A program made the translations under genes and the position numbers. Shown piece after piece: positions 27,501 to 42,500 of a stretch of 64,000 nucleotides of DNA (within the stretch, counting starts at the first letter, position 1; each line of letters opens with the position of its first letter). The DNA comes from Xestospongia muta. Its lineage: Eukaryota; Porifera; Demospongiae; Haplosclerida; Petrosiidae. The notes beneath the pieces were generated by a model. The model saw nothing but the letters and a program-made list of their open reading frames with translations. It made no database searches and was not told the DNA's origin. The stretch is from contig OY848917.1 of assembly GCA_963693285.1 (NCBI GenBank), positions 19,573,745 to 19,637,744 of the forward strand, read 5' to 3'.

Positions 27501-30500
27501 TATTGCATTTCTATTTCATTCATTGTAGTTACAGCATCACATGTCTCTATGTGATTACGTGCCATGTTCAAAAGTGGCCAAAATCTATTTCTGGTTATCA
27601 TAACACAACCAACAGCAATGTAGCAACATACTGTCTAATACATTGTAAAGGGACAGTATGTCAATGGAAAATCCTATAGCATAAAAAATTCTTGCTATAT
27701 AACATTTTAAAGGCAAACTAGATTGTCTGAGATCAGTGCAACCTTAAAAATAAATTAAAATATATAAGTCTTCATTGTTTTAAGTACATAATAGTATCAA
27801 GCAGTCAATTATAACAAACCACAAATACAATAATGCATGATACAAAGCATACTAACCTGTTTGATCAGACACAAGAACATTGGCTCCATGACTGGCTTCA
27901 CCAGCAAGATTGGTTGCAATACAAGTATACAAACCGCTATCATTTTTGACACTACTACTCACTATAATTACATCATCGCCAATGAAAATACGACTACTGT
28001 TAAATAAAATGATCCCATCTTTTGTCCATGTTATCAGAGGAGTAGGGTCACCAGAAGATACGCAAGTCAAATTGAAGGATTGGCCAGTTGTAACATCGGC
28101 ATTACGAGGTTGAATAGTTATCTTTGGAGGCTGAACATCTAGTACAAAAGAAAAAGGTAATTGCTTTTAAGAGCATCTACACTTCAATATAGAGTATATA
28201 CAAAAAGAGACATTATATAATAGTCAATAGCTAATGTGATGAGTACATACTTTTATACTTAACACATAGTTAACACTTCTTGACATGCTTAGCAGGGTAT
28301 AGGGAAACAACACTACATTTCGAGTTTGATTCTTTAGCTCTTAAGACTACAGTTTACACTTCATCATATTATATGTTGTAAGCACATCAAGAAGCTATAA
28401 AAGACATGCAGTCATGCAAACCCCAAATACTAAGTTTGCAATACAAGTACAATTATAATAGTATTGTAATTTATGGATATGTAATAATAAGCTGTTTTTG
28501 TTATATTAAACAAGTAAAAGTGATCTCACAATAACATATTGTACCGTTCTAAAGTATAACTTACCAACAACTGTCATTACTCTAACAAATATAGAATGAC
28601 TTGTTTGACCAGCCTCATTTATTGCATCACATGTATATTCTCCAGTATCAGCAAAAGTTGTATTGACTATTACCAGTGAAGAACCACCATCAATGGATGA
28701 TATAGTGACTCTGTCAGTACTTCCAATGACAGAGCCATTCACTAACCACTGTATGTCTGGAGGAGGAATACCTCTTGCCACACACACTAACCTAATTGGC
28801 TCAAGTTCAAGAAGATCCATACTACGAGATACATTTTCCAACAATGGAGGACTAGACACAATCAACGAAAAATTGACAGCATTCTCTCCTATCATATTTA
28901 CAGCATTACACGTATAAATACCAGCATCAGAGAATGTAACATTGTTTACAATCAGTAGTTCATTTTTCACAGATATACGATCCATAATACCAGACACTGG
29001 AACACCATTGTGATACCAGGAGATACTTGACAAAGGGTATGCTTCAACTAAACATACAAACTGGGCAAAATCTCCTTCAGTGACTAAATGTCTAGATGGA
29101 CTTTGACCAGTTATCATTGGAGGCATAGGAGTTGGATCTACAACACAAAAATCAATCAATAATGACTATAAATCTGCTTTCAAATCTGAGAAGACAGCAC
29201 AATATAACCTTACATTTTTGGTCTATATAGAGACTATTTATGAAATGCTTCACTACTTGTACAATAAAAAGTGCATTATTCATATATAATTATGGTAATT
29301 AAGAAGTAGACTAAGTAAAAGAAAAATTAAAGTACTATAGTATGTGAACTCATTTAGCTAATGTTTATATCAATTTCCAAGTATACCTGTTGCATTGATT
29401 GTTGGTTTCTCTTCAACAAACAAGGTAGCATTACTAACAGTGCCCGTCCCAGAGCCAGATACCAGTCGGCATTGGTACACTCCAGCATCAGACAAAGTAA
29501 CATTAAGTATGATCAGATCACCACTAGGACGAACTAAAATGCGAGATGAACGGACAATGGCTTGCCCTTGAAAATACCAGGAAATGTTTTGAGGTGGCTC
29601 TCCACTGTCCAGACAAGAGAACAGTGCAATACAATCCTCCTGGACAACTTGGAAATTTGGTTGAACTTGAATATTAGGCATTCCTGAAAATAAAGTACCC
29701 AAAATGTTACACAGTTAATGAATGTACATAAAGCATTAACATGTAAATTATCTCTGGGTAGTTTTAGCAAACAGAAGCATACTTTTCATGTCTTGAAACT
29801 GTTGATAATTTAAATTTGGCCATGTTGCAAAACATGCCATATTCCATAATCCAAACATCATGATCCATTTTATGGCAATAATGAGATGAGGAAATATCAT
29901 CATTGACATTCACATCACATGTTACAATAACATCACATATTACAATATGTTTTACAAAAACACATATAGACAATGGCTTACTCAAAACAGATAATATTAT
30001 GTCATGATCAACAACACCAGCAGGATTAGCTGCAGAACAAGTATACTTCCCTTCATCTTCTTTCATAGGATCAAGAATTCTCAAATTTCCAAATGGATCC
30101 TTGTAGTGAATTCCTAAATAAAAAAGTATAATTCATTTTATAGCTAACAAACCTGAACACAGTGTAAAAATTATTCAATACAGTGGTTAACAACATAGAA
30201 ATGAAACAAACTTTATTTACCTTCAATTGGAAGCATAACGCCATCTTTAAACCACCAAATAGCAGGTACAGGATCACCACTGGCCATACATGGTAATGTA
30301 ATAGGATGTCTCTCCATGGTCTCTAGAGCAGTTGGTAAATTGTTGATTAGCATTGGAGGAACTGCAATAAATATATAATATTTTAAAATAACTGAATATA
30401 TTATTATTGCATCAATTATATCGAGGGTGATGTGTAAATATTAAAGTCATATTAATTCCACCTATATGTTGTGCATATCAGAGGAACCTAACATTGCTTC

Positions 30501-33500
30501 GGAACAAGTGGTACATGTAGATCTGTATGCATACATCCACTTTCATCATTATATAGAATTGTTGCATCCATTGTTTCAAGACAATAAACTAAATAAACTA
30601 ACATCCACTTTACAACCAGCAATTTCTACCATAAGTGCTAGAATTGTGGGAAAATGATACACACTCTAAAGCTTCTATAACACAAAAAACATCTTCAAGC
30701 AGCACAATATTCTCCACACTTCAGACTTAGTAAAATGTGGTAATAAGAATAGCACAATCAAAAATCTTGCTTTGATATGTTCTAATGAATTTCTAACATG
30801 TAATAAAGGGAAAAGATACTTTCCTAAGTTATGCAATTTATGTCTCTTATAGTAGGATAAACAATTTTCTTGTTCTTATTAAGATAAATAAAAAAATTCA
30901 GTTTATAATGAAGGCAATTAGAGAGTAATTATGAAACATGAAATTCTTTAGGCAAATTATCGTGTTAACACTATGTAAACACTTTATAATACATACCATA
31001 AACAGTTAAAAAAACCATATTACTCATCACAGTAGCTACAGTTGAGTTCAAAATACAGAAATAGACTCCAGCATCACTCTTTACTGTCTTAACAATGGTC
31101 AAATAGTCATTACTAATGATAACACGTCCAGTTGTCTCTAATGGAATAGACCAATCATTACGTATTGTCCACCACATCAACATTGGAGTGGGATGACCTT
31201 GTCCTTCACAATGAAAAGTAGCAGGTTGTCCAACATTGACTGTAACATCAGATGGTCTGTGTATGAATGATGGAGCAACTGTGAAAGAAAGGAAAGTTAT
31301 CAAAGATTATCTCATAATAAAGAAATCTTGAAAGCTGAGCTAAATGAGTAGGTATAATTACCATTAAAAACACAAACATGAACTCAAATTTTACATACAA
31401 GTCTCATAATCATTAATGCTTTCACTGTGTATAAAATAAGAGAGTGGAATATTTCTAAATGCATTTCTTGTGTTTGCAATTATAAACTACTGTTGTTATA
31501 ATAATACCTTGAACATCTAGAATTAAAGAGTATGAGCTGTTACCAAATTCATTGGCTGCTTGACAAGTAAATAGAGAAGGTCCAACTTGATCAATATTAA
31601 AAATAAGCAGTGTCTTATTTGAAAGTTGTAATGTGTAAGATACATTAATAAGTGATAAATTAAGAGGTTCCATGTCTTTAAACCATTCTATTATAGGTGT
31701 TGGTGATCCAGTAACATCACAGAACAATGTCACATTATCTCCCCTTTGAACCACTCTAGTAGCTACTGCACAATCTGGTACTATAACAGGAGAACCTAGA
31801 AATATAAACAATATGAGAATACTTAAACAAAATAGCTACATCATTCAATTTTAATCATTTAATATCTCTACTACTAAAGTACAATTAAAATCTCTTCTTG
31901 ACCCATTCAAAACATTAATGATGTGGTAAGACAACAAATGTATGATAAGCTGTGAAATGGAGAAAAAGGGATAGCTTAAGGATTCTACTTGAATTATCTT
32001 AGTTAGATTGCTTCTATTTATTGAGCCTTCTAATAGGGAGGCTTCCTAACTTCAAAGTTGCTTTAAAAGGAAATTCTTTTAGGATCTTAAAAAGAAAATT
32101 CATGCTAACACTAGAAGATGAGCTCACCATAGACTGTGACATTGTGTCGTACAGTAGCTATTCCCAAACGTGTTTGAACAAGACAGTCATACACAGCAGT
32201 GTCCATTATTGCTGCCTTGAAAATAACTAGACTACCATCTCTGTCTGTAGCAGAACTTCTTGATAGATTCTTTCCATCTTGCCTCACCCAACGTATTGAC
32301 AACACATTGTTGGTGAAACTAGATGTATCACAAGGAAGTGTTAAAGTCTCTCCAGCCATTCCAATAATTTCGAATAAATCTGTTCTATCAAGCTCAGCAA
32401 GTACTATAAAAAAACAATCAGACAACTAAGAATTTGCACAGTTATTTCAACATGACTATAGACAAAGAAACAATCAATGCTCTGTATCAGTTGCTATGTA
32501 TTTTTTGCAATTCAATTCAAGCATGCAAGTGATAAATCATGACTTTGATGCTAAAGTTACAACATGACTATCTATATCTTACCTCTCACAGACACCCTGA
32601 TGTTCCTTACATCATTTCCCAAGGGATTGACAGCAAGACAAAGATAGAATCCTTCATTTAACCCAGATGGACTTGATATATTGACAATACTAGTTGCCGT
32701 GTAATTATCCTATGTAGCAATGAAAAAACAACATATGACAATTTAATGTTTAAGCATGTTAATACCTTCTGAATTAATATTTGTTCACCAAACATTACAT
32801 TAATGGACCATCGCACAATTGGTAAAGGATTGCCTGTTGCTGTACACTCTAACTGGTATGACTTGTCTGAATCCAAAGTAAGTGATGTAAGATCATCACA
32901 TAAAGGCTCCGGAAAGACAACAATGTTGGCTTTTTCTAAGTAAGAAAGAGTACACTTTAAATACACTTAACATATTGCATGTTGTACATGCTTAAGTCTA
33001 ATATTCAATGTGGCATCCACATTCAAAGTAGTAGCCATGTAAAGAAGAATTGCACAACAGGGTTAGAACATACCTTCAATTAGAACAGTTCGAGAGATCA
33101 TTAGATTAACATCATTTAGTTGACAAGTATACATTCCACTGTCATTAAACTGAGCCTCAGTAATAATCAAGTCACCATTTGATAATACAACAAGTCGATC
33201 AGCGATAGACAAGGGATCTCCGTTAAATAGCCAATTAAATGATTGCATGTTTAACTGAGTTGTACTAGAACAAGGAATTTCAACACGTGACCCACGAGAA
33301 TGATGACGAGCAGACATCTGCTCAGAAATCACATCTAAAAATATTGGATATAACAAAGTAATGGATGTCAGTTTCATTACTACTTTTAAAGTGACAAAGT
33401 AAGCAAAGTTACATTAAAATATAATAATGCATACAGTATACAATTTATTCTGTTAAATCTCACCAATTATGTTAATAAATACACTATTTGATGAGCTTAT

Positions 33501-36500
33501 TCCAGCCTGCGACGACACTATACACTGATACCATCCACTATAGTTTTGTGATACACTAGAAACAGTAAGTTTTCCATTATCAATCTGCACTGAACTACTT
33601 CCATTGAAGATTCTGTAATGAAACCATTATAAATAAATTAAGTATAGTGTAGCTAAATGTTTTATCATATTGCTATAGAGGAAGCAAACAGTCTAATAGA
33701 CAATATTGATTAATAATAAATATTTAGATCTACAATAGTTATAATACACATGTAACAAGGGTAAAGTGAGTGAAAACAATTTTCAAACACATCTTTCTTT
33801 TGAATGATTTTACAGTAGCACCACTCAATCAATATATTATATATAATAATCATTAGCAAACAGAACCAAGAGGATAAAATCAAACAGGATCACCTTTCAC
33901 AGGATGTGATAACAAAGGGAAACATACTCAAACTCTTATTATAAACATGAGAAATCATCTATTTAACAGTCATAGAGATGGAATTTGCAACAAATAAGTT
34001 AGTAGAGTACCAAATGTTCTGAATTCATATACAACCTGTGATATTATGACAATGACTGTTTGGTTTAATTCACTTTAGCCTCTACCAATCATAAAGAATG
34101 TTTGACACAATATAACACAATAAAGCATTAGACAAAGGACCCAAAAAAAGAGGATAGTATATAAAATGAGATATAAAATCAATATATTAGAGAATATATA
34201 TAAGACATATACAATACAATATACAGCAGCAGGAACAAATCCATTTCTTAAGACATGCAGAAACCACAATTAAGTCAAACACATTGATCATTGCATACAT
34301 AATAAAACAAACATCGTTCAAAAAAATTCAGGGAAGCTTGAACTCAAGGGATGAATTACTAGTGAAAACCATAACAACGTCACCTTACTATTGTGCTGTA
34401 AAAACATGTTAAAACAATTGTAGTTCTAATAGCATTTCTTATTTACACTGATTTTCCCAAATAAGACCTGTGGCATCTATTTAATTTAGGTTCAAGATGG
34501 AAAAGGCTGTGACTATTCAATAGGGCAGTATTTAAATTAAGCACATGCAATAATAATGATATAACAATTATCATTCTTTATTGTTACTATGAAAGTAATA
34601 TAATGATAGTATGTTTTAGCTTATCTGTGATAACACTGAGCATGTATAAATGCTTTCCATGTGTTATATTTTGGGATAGTCTGGTTGAACAGGGAGAAAA
34701 TTCAAAGTACATTCAGTAGGCTAATAATAATTATAGTTAGTCTGCTACAGTAAAAAATGGCGTCACCTCATGATAGAAGCTCTGTCTCTTCAAATGAAGA
34801 AAAACATCAAAAAATTGATGAAAATTGTTATAAGGCTCAGGAGACACTTAAAAAGAAATGCTAGGTTCAATGTTGCCTTTGCAATTCCACAGGAAGTTGC
34901 ATGAGATGTTCCTGTGTATTGAGTGGTCAAGGTTGTTCCCACTGTATTTCCTCCTGCTCAAGTCGGTGCTTGAATCAAACTTTAGAGGGTGACAAGGTTA
35001 TGCCTGATAACCACTCAAGCCATCAGAAAAGTCTAAACAATCGAATTTTTCATGTTTTGGGAAAGTTATATTGGGTTCTGAAAGCAGAGGTCTCATTAAT
35101 CTATGGTGTTAGCATTGGAAAAAATTGTTTCAATTAGTAGCCAGCAATATGATTTGCCAGGCAGAGTATCAGGAGAGAGCTTGTCAATATACTTACTGAT
35201 GAAATTAAAATGTTTTGTAAAGGGAAGGTGACATCTGAGAGATTGATTGTTTTCTGTGAGTCATCCTACAACATGATAATATGAGTAAGAAAGGTTCAGA
35301 TATATGTCAATTGTTGAAACACCAAATGGATGCCTGGAGACAAGACTATTTTGATGAAATGGTTTCTGAGTTTGAAAGATGTGCTACACAAAGACAAAGG
35401 CCAAGCAAAATTTAGGGGATGACCATATTACTAAATTATTTACCCAATTAATGATTAAAGGTCAGGTGAAATCTGCAGTGTGATGACTAATGGATCGGGC
35501 ACTTGGGAAGGTTTTGAACCCCTCTTCTGTCATGAATTCAAATGGCAAAACTGTTTTTGATGTATTAAAAGAAAAACATCCAGATCCTAGTACTGTGAGT
35601 GAAAATGTTTTTATTCATTGTAATGAGCTTCCTCCTCAAATGGAGGTGGACATTACTGTGGCAATGTTGAATTTATTGGTAGAAAATTACCAAAAAGTGC
35701 AAGTCCAGGAGATACCACAGCTCTACAATGGCAAGACTTCTTACTTGGATATGGAGCACCCAGTGAGACACTATGAGATGCAATTGCAGAATTAGCAAGA
35801 TGTCTAGCATATACTCTAGAGGAGTAGAGTGCGATATGTGCACTAATTTATTTAGTTACTTGTTACTATAGATCAATCTCCTGTTAATAGTTCATCTTCT
35901 GATAACATATATGTAGGTCAGGTAGTATATGAAGTTAAACATCATGATCATGAATGGTTAATAAGATTTATAGTTGCTAAACACCTCGATGGTCTACTCA
36001 AGATAATTGTATTATTGATTAATTAATTAATTGACTATTCATTTGCTCACTGAGAAATCTGGTAGTGGCTTCAGATTATTATCAGTGGATGCCAAGAATC
36101 TATCTTAACGCAGCACATGGAGAGTCTGAAAGAAGTCCTGAAGAGACTGGTCAATGAAGGAATCACAGTGAAACACAATAAGTGTGAATTTTTAACTAAT
36201 CAAGTAGAGTACTTGGGTTATGTAATAGATGAAAAAGGGTTGCATTCCTCAGATAAAAAGCTTCAAGCTATTCTCAATGCCCCAATACTTCAAAATACAC
36301 AACAGTTGCAATCCCTGTTGGGATTAGTCAATTATTATAGCAAATTTGTGTCTAATTTAGCTACACCCACTTAATCAATTGTTAAGACTAGATACTAAAT
36401 GGAATTGGACTACTGCTTGTGACCAAGCTCTAACCACTGTCAAGAAAAAGTTAGTATTCAATCGGTCAACTTCCTCTAAGTTTAGCTACTGATGCCTCTG

Positions 36501-39500
36501 CCTATGGTGTGGGTGCGTGCAGTTGTTTCACGTTCATTCCCTGATGGTTCAGAAAAAACAATTGTCTTTGCATCGCGCACCCTCACCCCTGCTGAAAAGA
36601 AATTATCCTCAAATTGAGAAAGAGGCCTATCTCTAGTTTTTGGTGTAAAAAATTCCATCAATACTTATATGGATGTAAATTTTCCCTTATAACAGACCAT
36701 AAACCCTTGGCTACTATTTTGAGTCATAATAAGGATATTCCATCCTTAGCTGCAGCTAGAATGCAGTGTTGGGTCTTACTTCTTTCGGCCTACACTTATG
36801 ACATCTCCTATAGGCCTACTAAATTACATGCTAATACAGATGCCTTGTCAAAATTACCATTGTCCACTTATGAGGAAATTGGGGGTGTCTGTTTTGATAG
36901 TATTTTTAATTTGACTGCTAAACAACTCTGGCTTTAGCTACTTCTACTGACAGTACTTTGTCCAAGGTGCTCAGATATACCCAAACTGGTTGGCCTACCA
37001 ATGTACCTCACAAACTTAAACCTTACTTTAATCATAAACATGAGCTGACTGTTGAAGGAAACTGTGTTATGTGGGGTATTCGCATACTAGTGCCACTCAA
37101 ATATAGGAGTAAAGTGTTAAATAAATTGCACCAAGATCATCCAGGTACTAAAAAAATGAAAGCTATCGCAAGAAGTCATGTATGGTGGCCAGGAGTAGAT
37201 TCTGATATAGACAATTTAGTAAAATCTTGTGAGCCTTGTCAATCTGTCAAGCAGTCTCCTCCTAAATCACCATTAAATCCATGGTTGTGGCCTGCTAAGC
37301 CTTAGGGTATAATCCATGTGGACTTGTTGGACTACTGTATGGTAAAACTTATTTTATTATAGCTGATGTCCACTCCAAAATAGCCAGAAGTCTTTGAAAT
37401 GACCTCAACCACTACTTCAAAGACAATTGACATTCTAAGACAAGTATTTGCAGCATATGGCTTGCCAGATAAATTAGTCTCAGACAATGGTCCACAGTTT
37501 AGCTCTAAAGAGTTCCAACTATTTCTAAAATGCAATGGCATAAAACATTGCTGAACGGCTCTGTATCGTCCAGCAACAAATGGTGCAGCAGAGAGATTTG
37601 TACAAACCTTGAAGAAATCAATTATGGCAGGAAGGAGAGATAAAAGGTCTAATCAGCACAAGTTGTCAAGCTTTCTCCTAAAGTACCACTCAACACCTCA
37701 TGCTGTTACAGGAGTGCCTCCAAGTACACTATTTCTCAAACTTCACATCAAAATTGTACTAGATTTGTTAAAACCAGACTATGAAAGGCAAGTATTGGAA
37801 AAACAGAGTCTTCAAAAACAGTCTTATGATGGGCACAGTCACAAGAAAAATATTTTATGGTTGGTGATGATGTTGGTCAAGATTCATCGTCACAACTGTG
37901 TCACTTGGCAGCCTGGTACTATTGTGGAAAAACTTGGCCCCATGTTGTATATTGTAAATATGCATAGTGGTTCAGCGAAGGTGCCATATTGATCAGATTG
38001 TTAGACAGGAAGTTCTGACAGAGACTAGTGCAAATACTCAGTCTAGTGCTGTTATTGGTGATACTAACTCTGAGCTAAATGATGATGACACAATTGAAAC
38101 TTTAACATCTGCTAAGTTACATCAACCAACACTGGTGTTATTGCTCCACCTTCCAATTCGGAAACCAACTCAACTTCTACAGCATCCAATACATCTCAAT
38201 CACTTTCATTCATTCACGTTATCCTATACATAATCGAAAACCTCCTGACAGATACTTTTAGACTCTCTTAATTTAAGTGGGGAGGAATGTAGTGTATTGA
38301 ATTATTCATTATATGTGTGTTAATTTGTCATTGTTATGTTATTAAATATAATTATATTATGAGCATGCTCAGTTGGATTTGTTTGGACAAATGTTCACTT
38401 TTTGATTTGTGATTGTTGTATTCTCTTCTTTGTCGTTCTTGTTGTAGTCTTAGAGATTATTCCTAGTCCAGTTATTACACTTATCACTTTTGCTCAAATT
38501 GCATTGGAGTTAAAAGAAAGGAATATAACAGAGTCCCAAAGAAATTTTTGATTACGTAAGATAACATAGTACAAAATAATGGTAATACTGTGCTAGTACA
38601 CTACTGCTTACTGTTTAAATAAAAAGTGCAAAGAGGTGATTGATGATTCTTGTGCTACCTAATAAATACTTTATATTTCTACCATGTTTCGTTTGTGCAT
38701 AGTAAACCATTACATTAGCACAATCAGATTGTGTCAGTAAAACACTCGGCAAATAAGACAACTTGAATTACAAATGCTTTATATGAAATTGGATAGTTAC
38801 ATTGTTGTGACTAGTGTGTTTAAAGGTGATGATAGAAAGAAGGTGGGGTCAATGAAATTTGCTTAAGATCAAAGCCTTAAAGGAAACTCTCAATTGGCAT
38901 TTGGCTCACTTGATTGCTTCATTGTGTCTCCAAAAAGTAAATTTATTTATAATATTAATTAGTATTGCTAGTGTACACAAACAATGTTGCTAGGCTATTG
39001 TTGGAAGTCAGTTATATAACTTGGTGTTGGTCTCTATGGCGGCATTTATAGACCTTGTGGCTTTGGCCTTTGGTTTGTAAATACCAGACACCTCCACCTC
39101 ATTATATAACTATGTTTAACTCATAAATCATCATACACAGACCTAGTGGGATACAAAAATTATGTATACCTCATCGCATTGATGTCTCTAATTTGAACAA
39201 CATTAATAATCAGCTATGTCTACTAACGGCAAATAATGAATCGTTTTTAAGGGACAATGTGTTCACTTGTAAATGTAACCAAGAAAACAAGATTACCATC
39301 AAGTCTATGCTGGCTAAATTTCATTCCACTCACTTTTGTTCTAATTGCATTGCTGTTAATGGCCAATCATACAGGGAGATACCGAAACAATATATGATTG
39401 CAAAAGCAGAACTAAGATCCAAAAGAGACCTGAATGTTTGGGTAAGTCTATAGTAGTAATGTTCATTTTGATGTTTCATTTTTCATGTTGAAGCTCTACG

Positions 39501-42500
39501 TAATAACGGTTACTCTAATAAATTTATTGCCACAAATAAGTACAACAAAAGAACTAACTCCACCACTGTTGTCTAGTTCAAGCATATTTGGCAATCCCCG
39601 TCCAGTCAGAGTAACCATCCACTATGTGCGAGGGACAATCAGAAGCCATTAAGAGGATCCTAAAAACTCTTGACATACAAGTTGTCTTTAGACCTCTCAC
39701 AACTCTAAGGAAGATGATATCCAGGTCTAAGGATTTCACATCTATTTTTTCACAGTTGGGAGTAGTATATGGTATATCTTGCCAAGATTGTTGTTCTTCT
39801 TACGTTGGTCAAACAGGTCGGAATCTACAACAATGGGTGAAAGAAAACCAGAGAGCAGTGAAGCAACAAAATGTGTCTACAAGTGCTCTAGCAGAACATG
39901 TCTGGCAGAAGGGTCACAAGATCAACTGGGATAATCCCACCATCCTAGCCCGCCATCCATACTTTTTGCAAAGATGTATCCTGGAATCATGGCACATTCA
40001 TGGACAAAAATATGCCAACAACCGAGAGTAGGGTCCTATTCCACAAATCTATCTCACGCTCCAGAACCAAATGCACAAGCAACAAGACACCCATGCATCG
40101 CATGCGTCCATTCTTGGTACGTCAGCATCGACTACCAGGAATTCCACCAACACCAAAGAGGAGGCCAAGGAGAGTATAAATAGGCCTGTTTTTTTCATTG
40201 TATATTTATTATGTAGCCACTGATGATGACAATTGAACTAACTGTTGAAACGTTTGGTGAATAAATAATTTTTTGTTTGGTGAATAATAGAAAATGAACA
40301 TTACTACTATAGAACTAGGATCACCCAATCATTCCTCATTAGTTGATTTTTGTTTCTGTTTGAACAAAAGATATGTAAGGAGGTTGGTCACGATTTATTG
40401 TATATATATATATTTTTTAAAATAAACTATTATCATATATTTATTATGGTATTTATTTACAAGATTATTAGGCATTTAATGAAGTGCAATGAAAATTAGA
40501 AGATTAGAGAGCATTTAAATTTTTGTTATGGCTGCCAGCAAAGAGTCTCCATACTCAACAAGAAGAGATTTAAGTTAATAATTTAGTTATTTTACAAAAT
40601 GAAATCCATCAAGAGACTTGAGAAAAAGTGAATAAAAACATCTGAAAAACATTTGCTTCTGTATAATAAATAATCTCAACATTACGCTTGTGACTAATTT
40701 CAGTCTTATCCACCACTTCACGATACAACTGTATAGTGAAAGTATTGCTATATACAACATTATACAGAGATAGGACTTTGCAAACATACTCAAAATTCTA
40801 AGAGATTTACCATACATTCTTTTAAGCAAGATAAATAGCACCAACTAGTTTGTGTTTTCTACAGTTAAATTTCTTTACATCTACAACATACAGTATGCAT
40901 TAAGGCTTATACCAATACTAAATAGCCAATTAACTGAATTTATAAAGGTGATTTGCACAGATTTAGGCCATTACCTATGGCGTGTGGTTTATGCCAAAAT
41001 TATGTGACAAAATTAATGGGTTTGGCAATAATGGGAGTGGCTTAAATAGGTTTGGCATAGACTGTAAGCAAAGGTGTAGCTAGTAATGGTAGAAAGCTGG
41101 AGGAAACTTTTGCTTTGGTTTCTTCCTTTCTAAGAGAAGCAGAATTAGTGAACAATACAACTTCCATCAAAGTAATTGAATGTGTATCTGAAGCACTGCT
41201 ATGACACACAGTTTGTGACTAAAGTATCAGACAAATACCATAGGACGGGTTTTGATTGAGAATTGCGAGTTTTTCTAGAACTTGCAATCAAAGGATCACA
41301 GTGAATAATTTATGCAATTATTGCAGCGACATTTGACTACACCTTATTGATCCAACAGCCACGTGGTATTTGCTGTAGAGTGAGTGAGATGAGTATTCGG
41401 CGATATTTCAAGCCAACTGTGAACCTACCAACAACCAGTCAAGCGCAGATGTCTCCAAAAATACTTAAAGAAGTCAACCAAGCAGTGAAAGTGGCTTTAG
41501 AGCTTGCCGAAGAAACTGGAAACCAGGGCAAGAGAGGTAAAAAGCAAAAGTACAACACACCTTTCACGCCTGAGGATGGTGCTGTTATTGGACGATATGC
41601 TATTGAACATGGCAATGCAGAAACCACACCTCTTGTTATGATTGAGGGTGTGGCTTGTCGTCTAGCATTGTGCAATCGTTAGATTCGCAATATGGCTTTG
41701 TATAGCATTATTCGCATTTGTTCAACTCCACAATCGAAACCCATCCTACGGTAAATGGGAATGCCTCAGTTGCTTCTATATATAACAGACCTACAATATA
41801 CAACCAAAATCAGGAACCCAACCTAACTGGAAACACAACACTGATGCTCAATTCTAAGAGACGCCTTGTGGTACTCGCATTCCATGTTTTTTAAACAGTA
41901 TAAAAGTATAGAGTCACAATTTTAGTTGTTCATAACATCTGCAGGAGTAGCATTACAGAGTTATTTACAGTACTTCAAGCTATGAAAAGTTAGGTTTTGC
42001 TACAAAATATGTCATGGTAACAAAATGCAACATATAACAAAAGTCTCTCAGTAACTCAACACGACATGAATATACAAACATTTGTTTAAAAAGCATTAAG
42101 CAGTCAGCATCTGATAATGAGACTAAGTCAAACTGTTTTCCATACCTTAATTGTGCATAATGTGGAAGTGGCTAGCCAAATATCAATCATCTTTCTTAAA
42201 GTTTGAATTCAACAAAAACATATGAAAATTACATTTGGATATCACAAGCATAGTATATGCATATTCGCATCAAAAGGAGTAATGTATATGGCACATTAAC
42301 CTTTTGTATCTACATATATACAAAGGTTGATACCGGCATTTAAGAGCCAATCGTTTCAGGGCAACATGCTATACATAACACACATTAGAGATACCATGTA
42401 CATGTAAGCATGTTATCCTTTGAGTACAAGGAACAAACTTGTCTTGTGTTTGACAATTAAATCAGTTACAATGAAACATCTAAAAGATAGCATACCTTTT

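Larger units (their letters stand above)
33611..42495 (-). other. 8.9 kb transposon-filled intron of the LRR-Ig gene
   Basis: This intron interrupts the first Ig domain between the strand ending in FLKDQK and the strand beginning IFNGSSS. It is far longer than the other introns, most of which are 50-700 bp. It holds four kinds of mobile element remains, all read on the plus strand or non-directional (34756-35826, 36080-38479, 39448-40312, 41238-41751). The stretches 33611-34740, 38480-39190, 40313-41237 and 41752-42495 hold nothing recognisable. Confidence 0.8.

Noticed and set aside
28663..28917. Plus-strand frames antisense to the Ig exons (also 27910-28113 and 32199-32429)
   Set aside because: They are shadows of the minus-strand Ig coding exons, which show clear C...W...YxC patterns and splice sites.
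34075..34269. Minus-strand frame in the large intron
   Set aside because: Rich in Leu, Tyr and Ile from AT-rich DNA, and not linked to the Ig exons by reading phase or domain pattern.
40587..40844. Minus-strand 85-codon frame in the large intron
   Set aside because: Hydrophobic, low-complexity translation with no family resemblance and no splice context.
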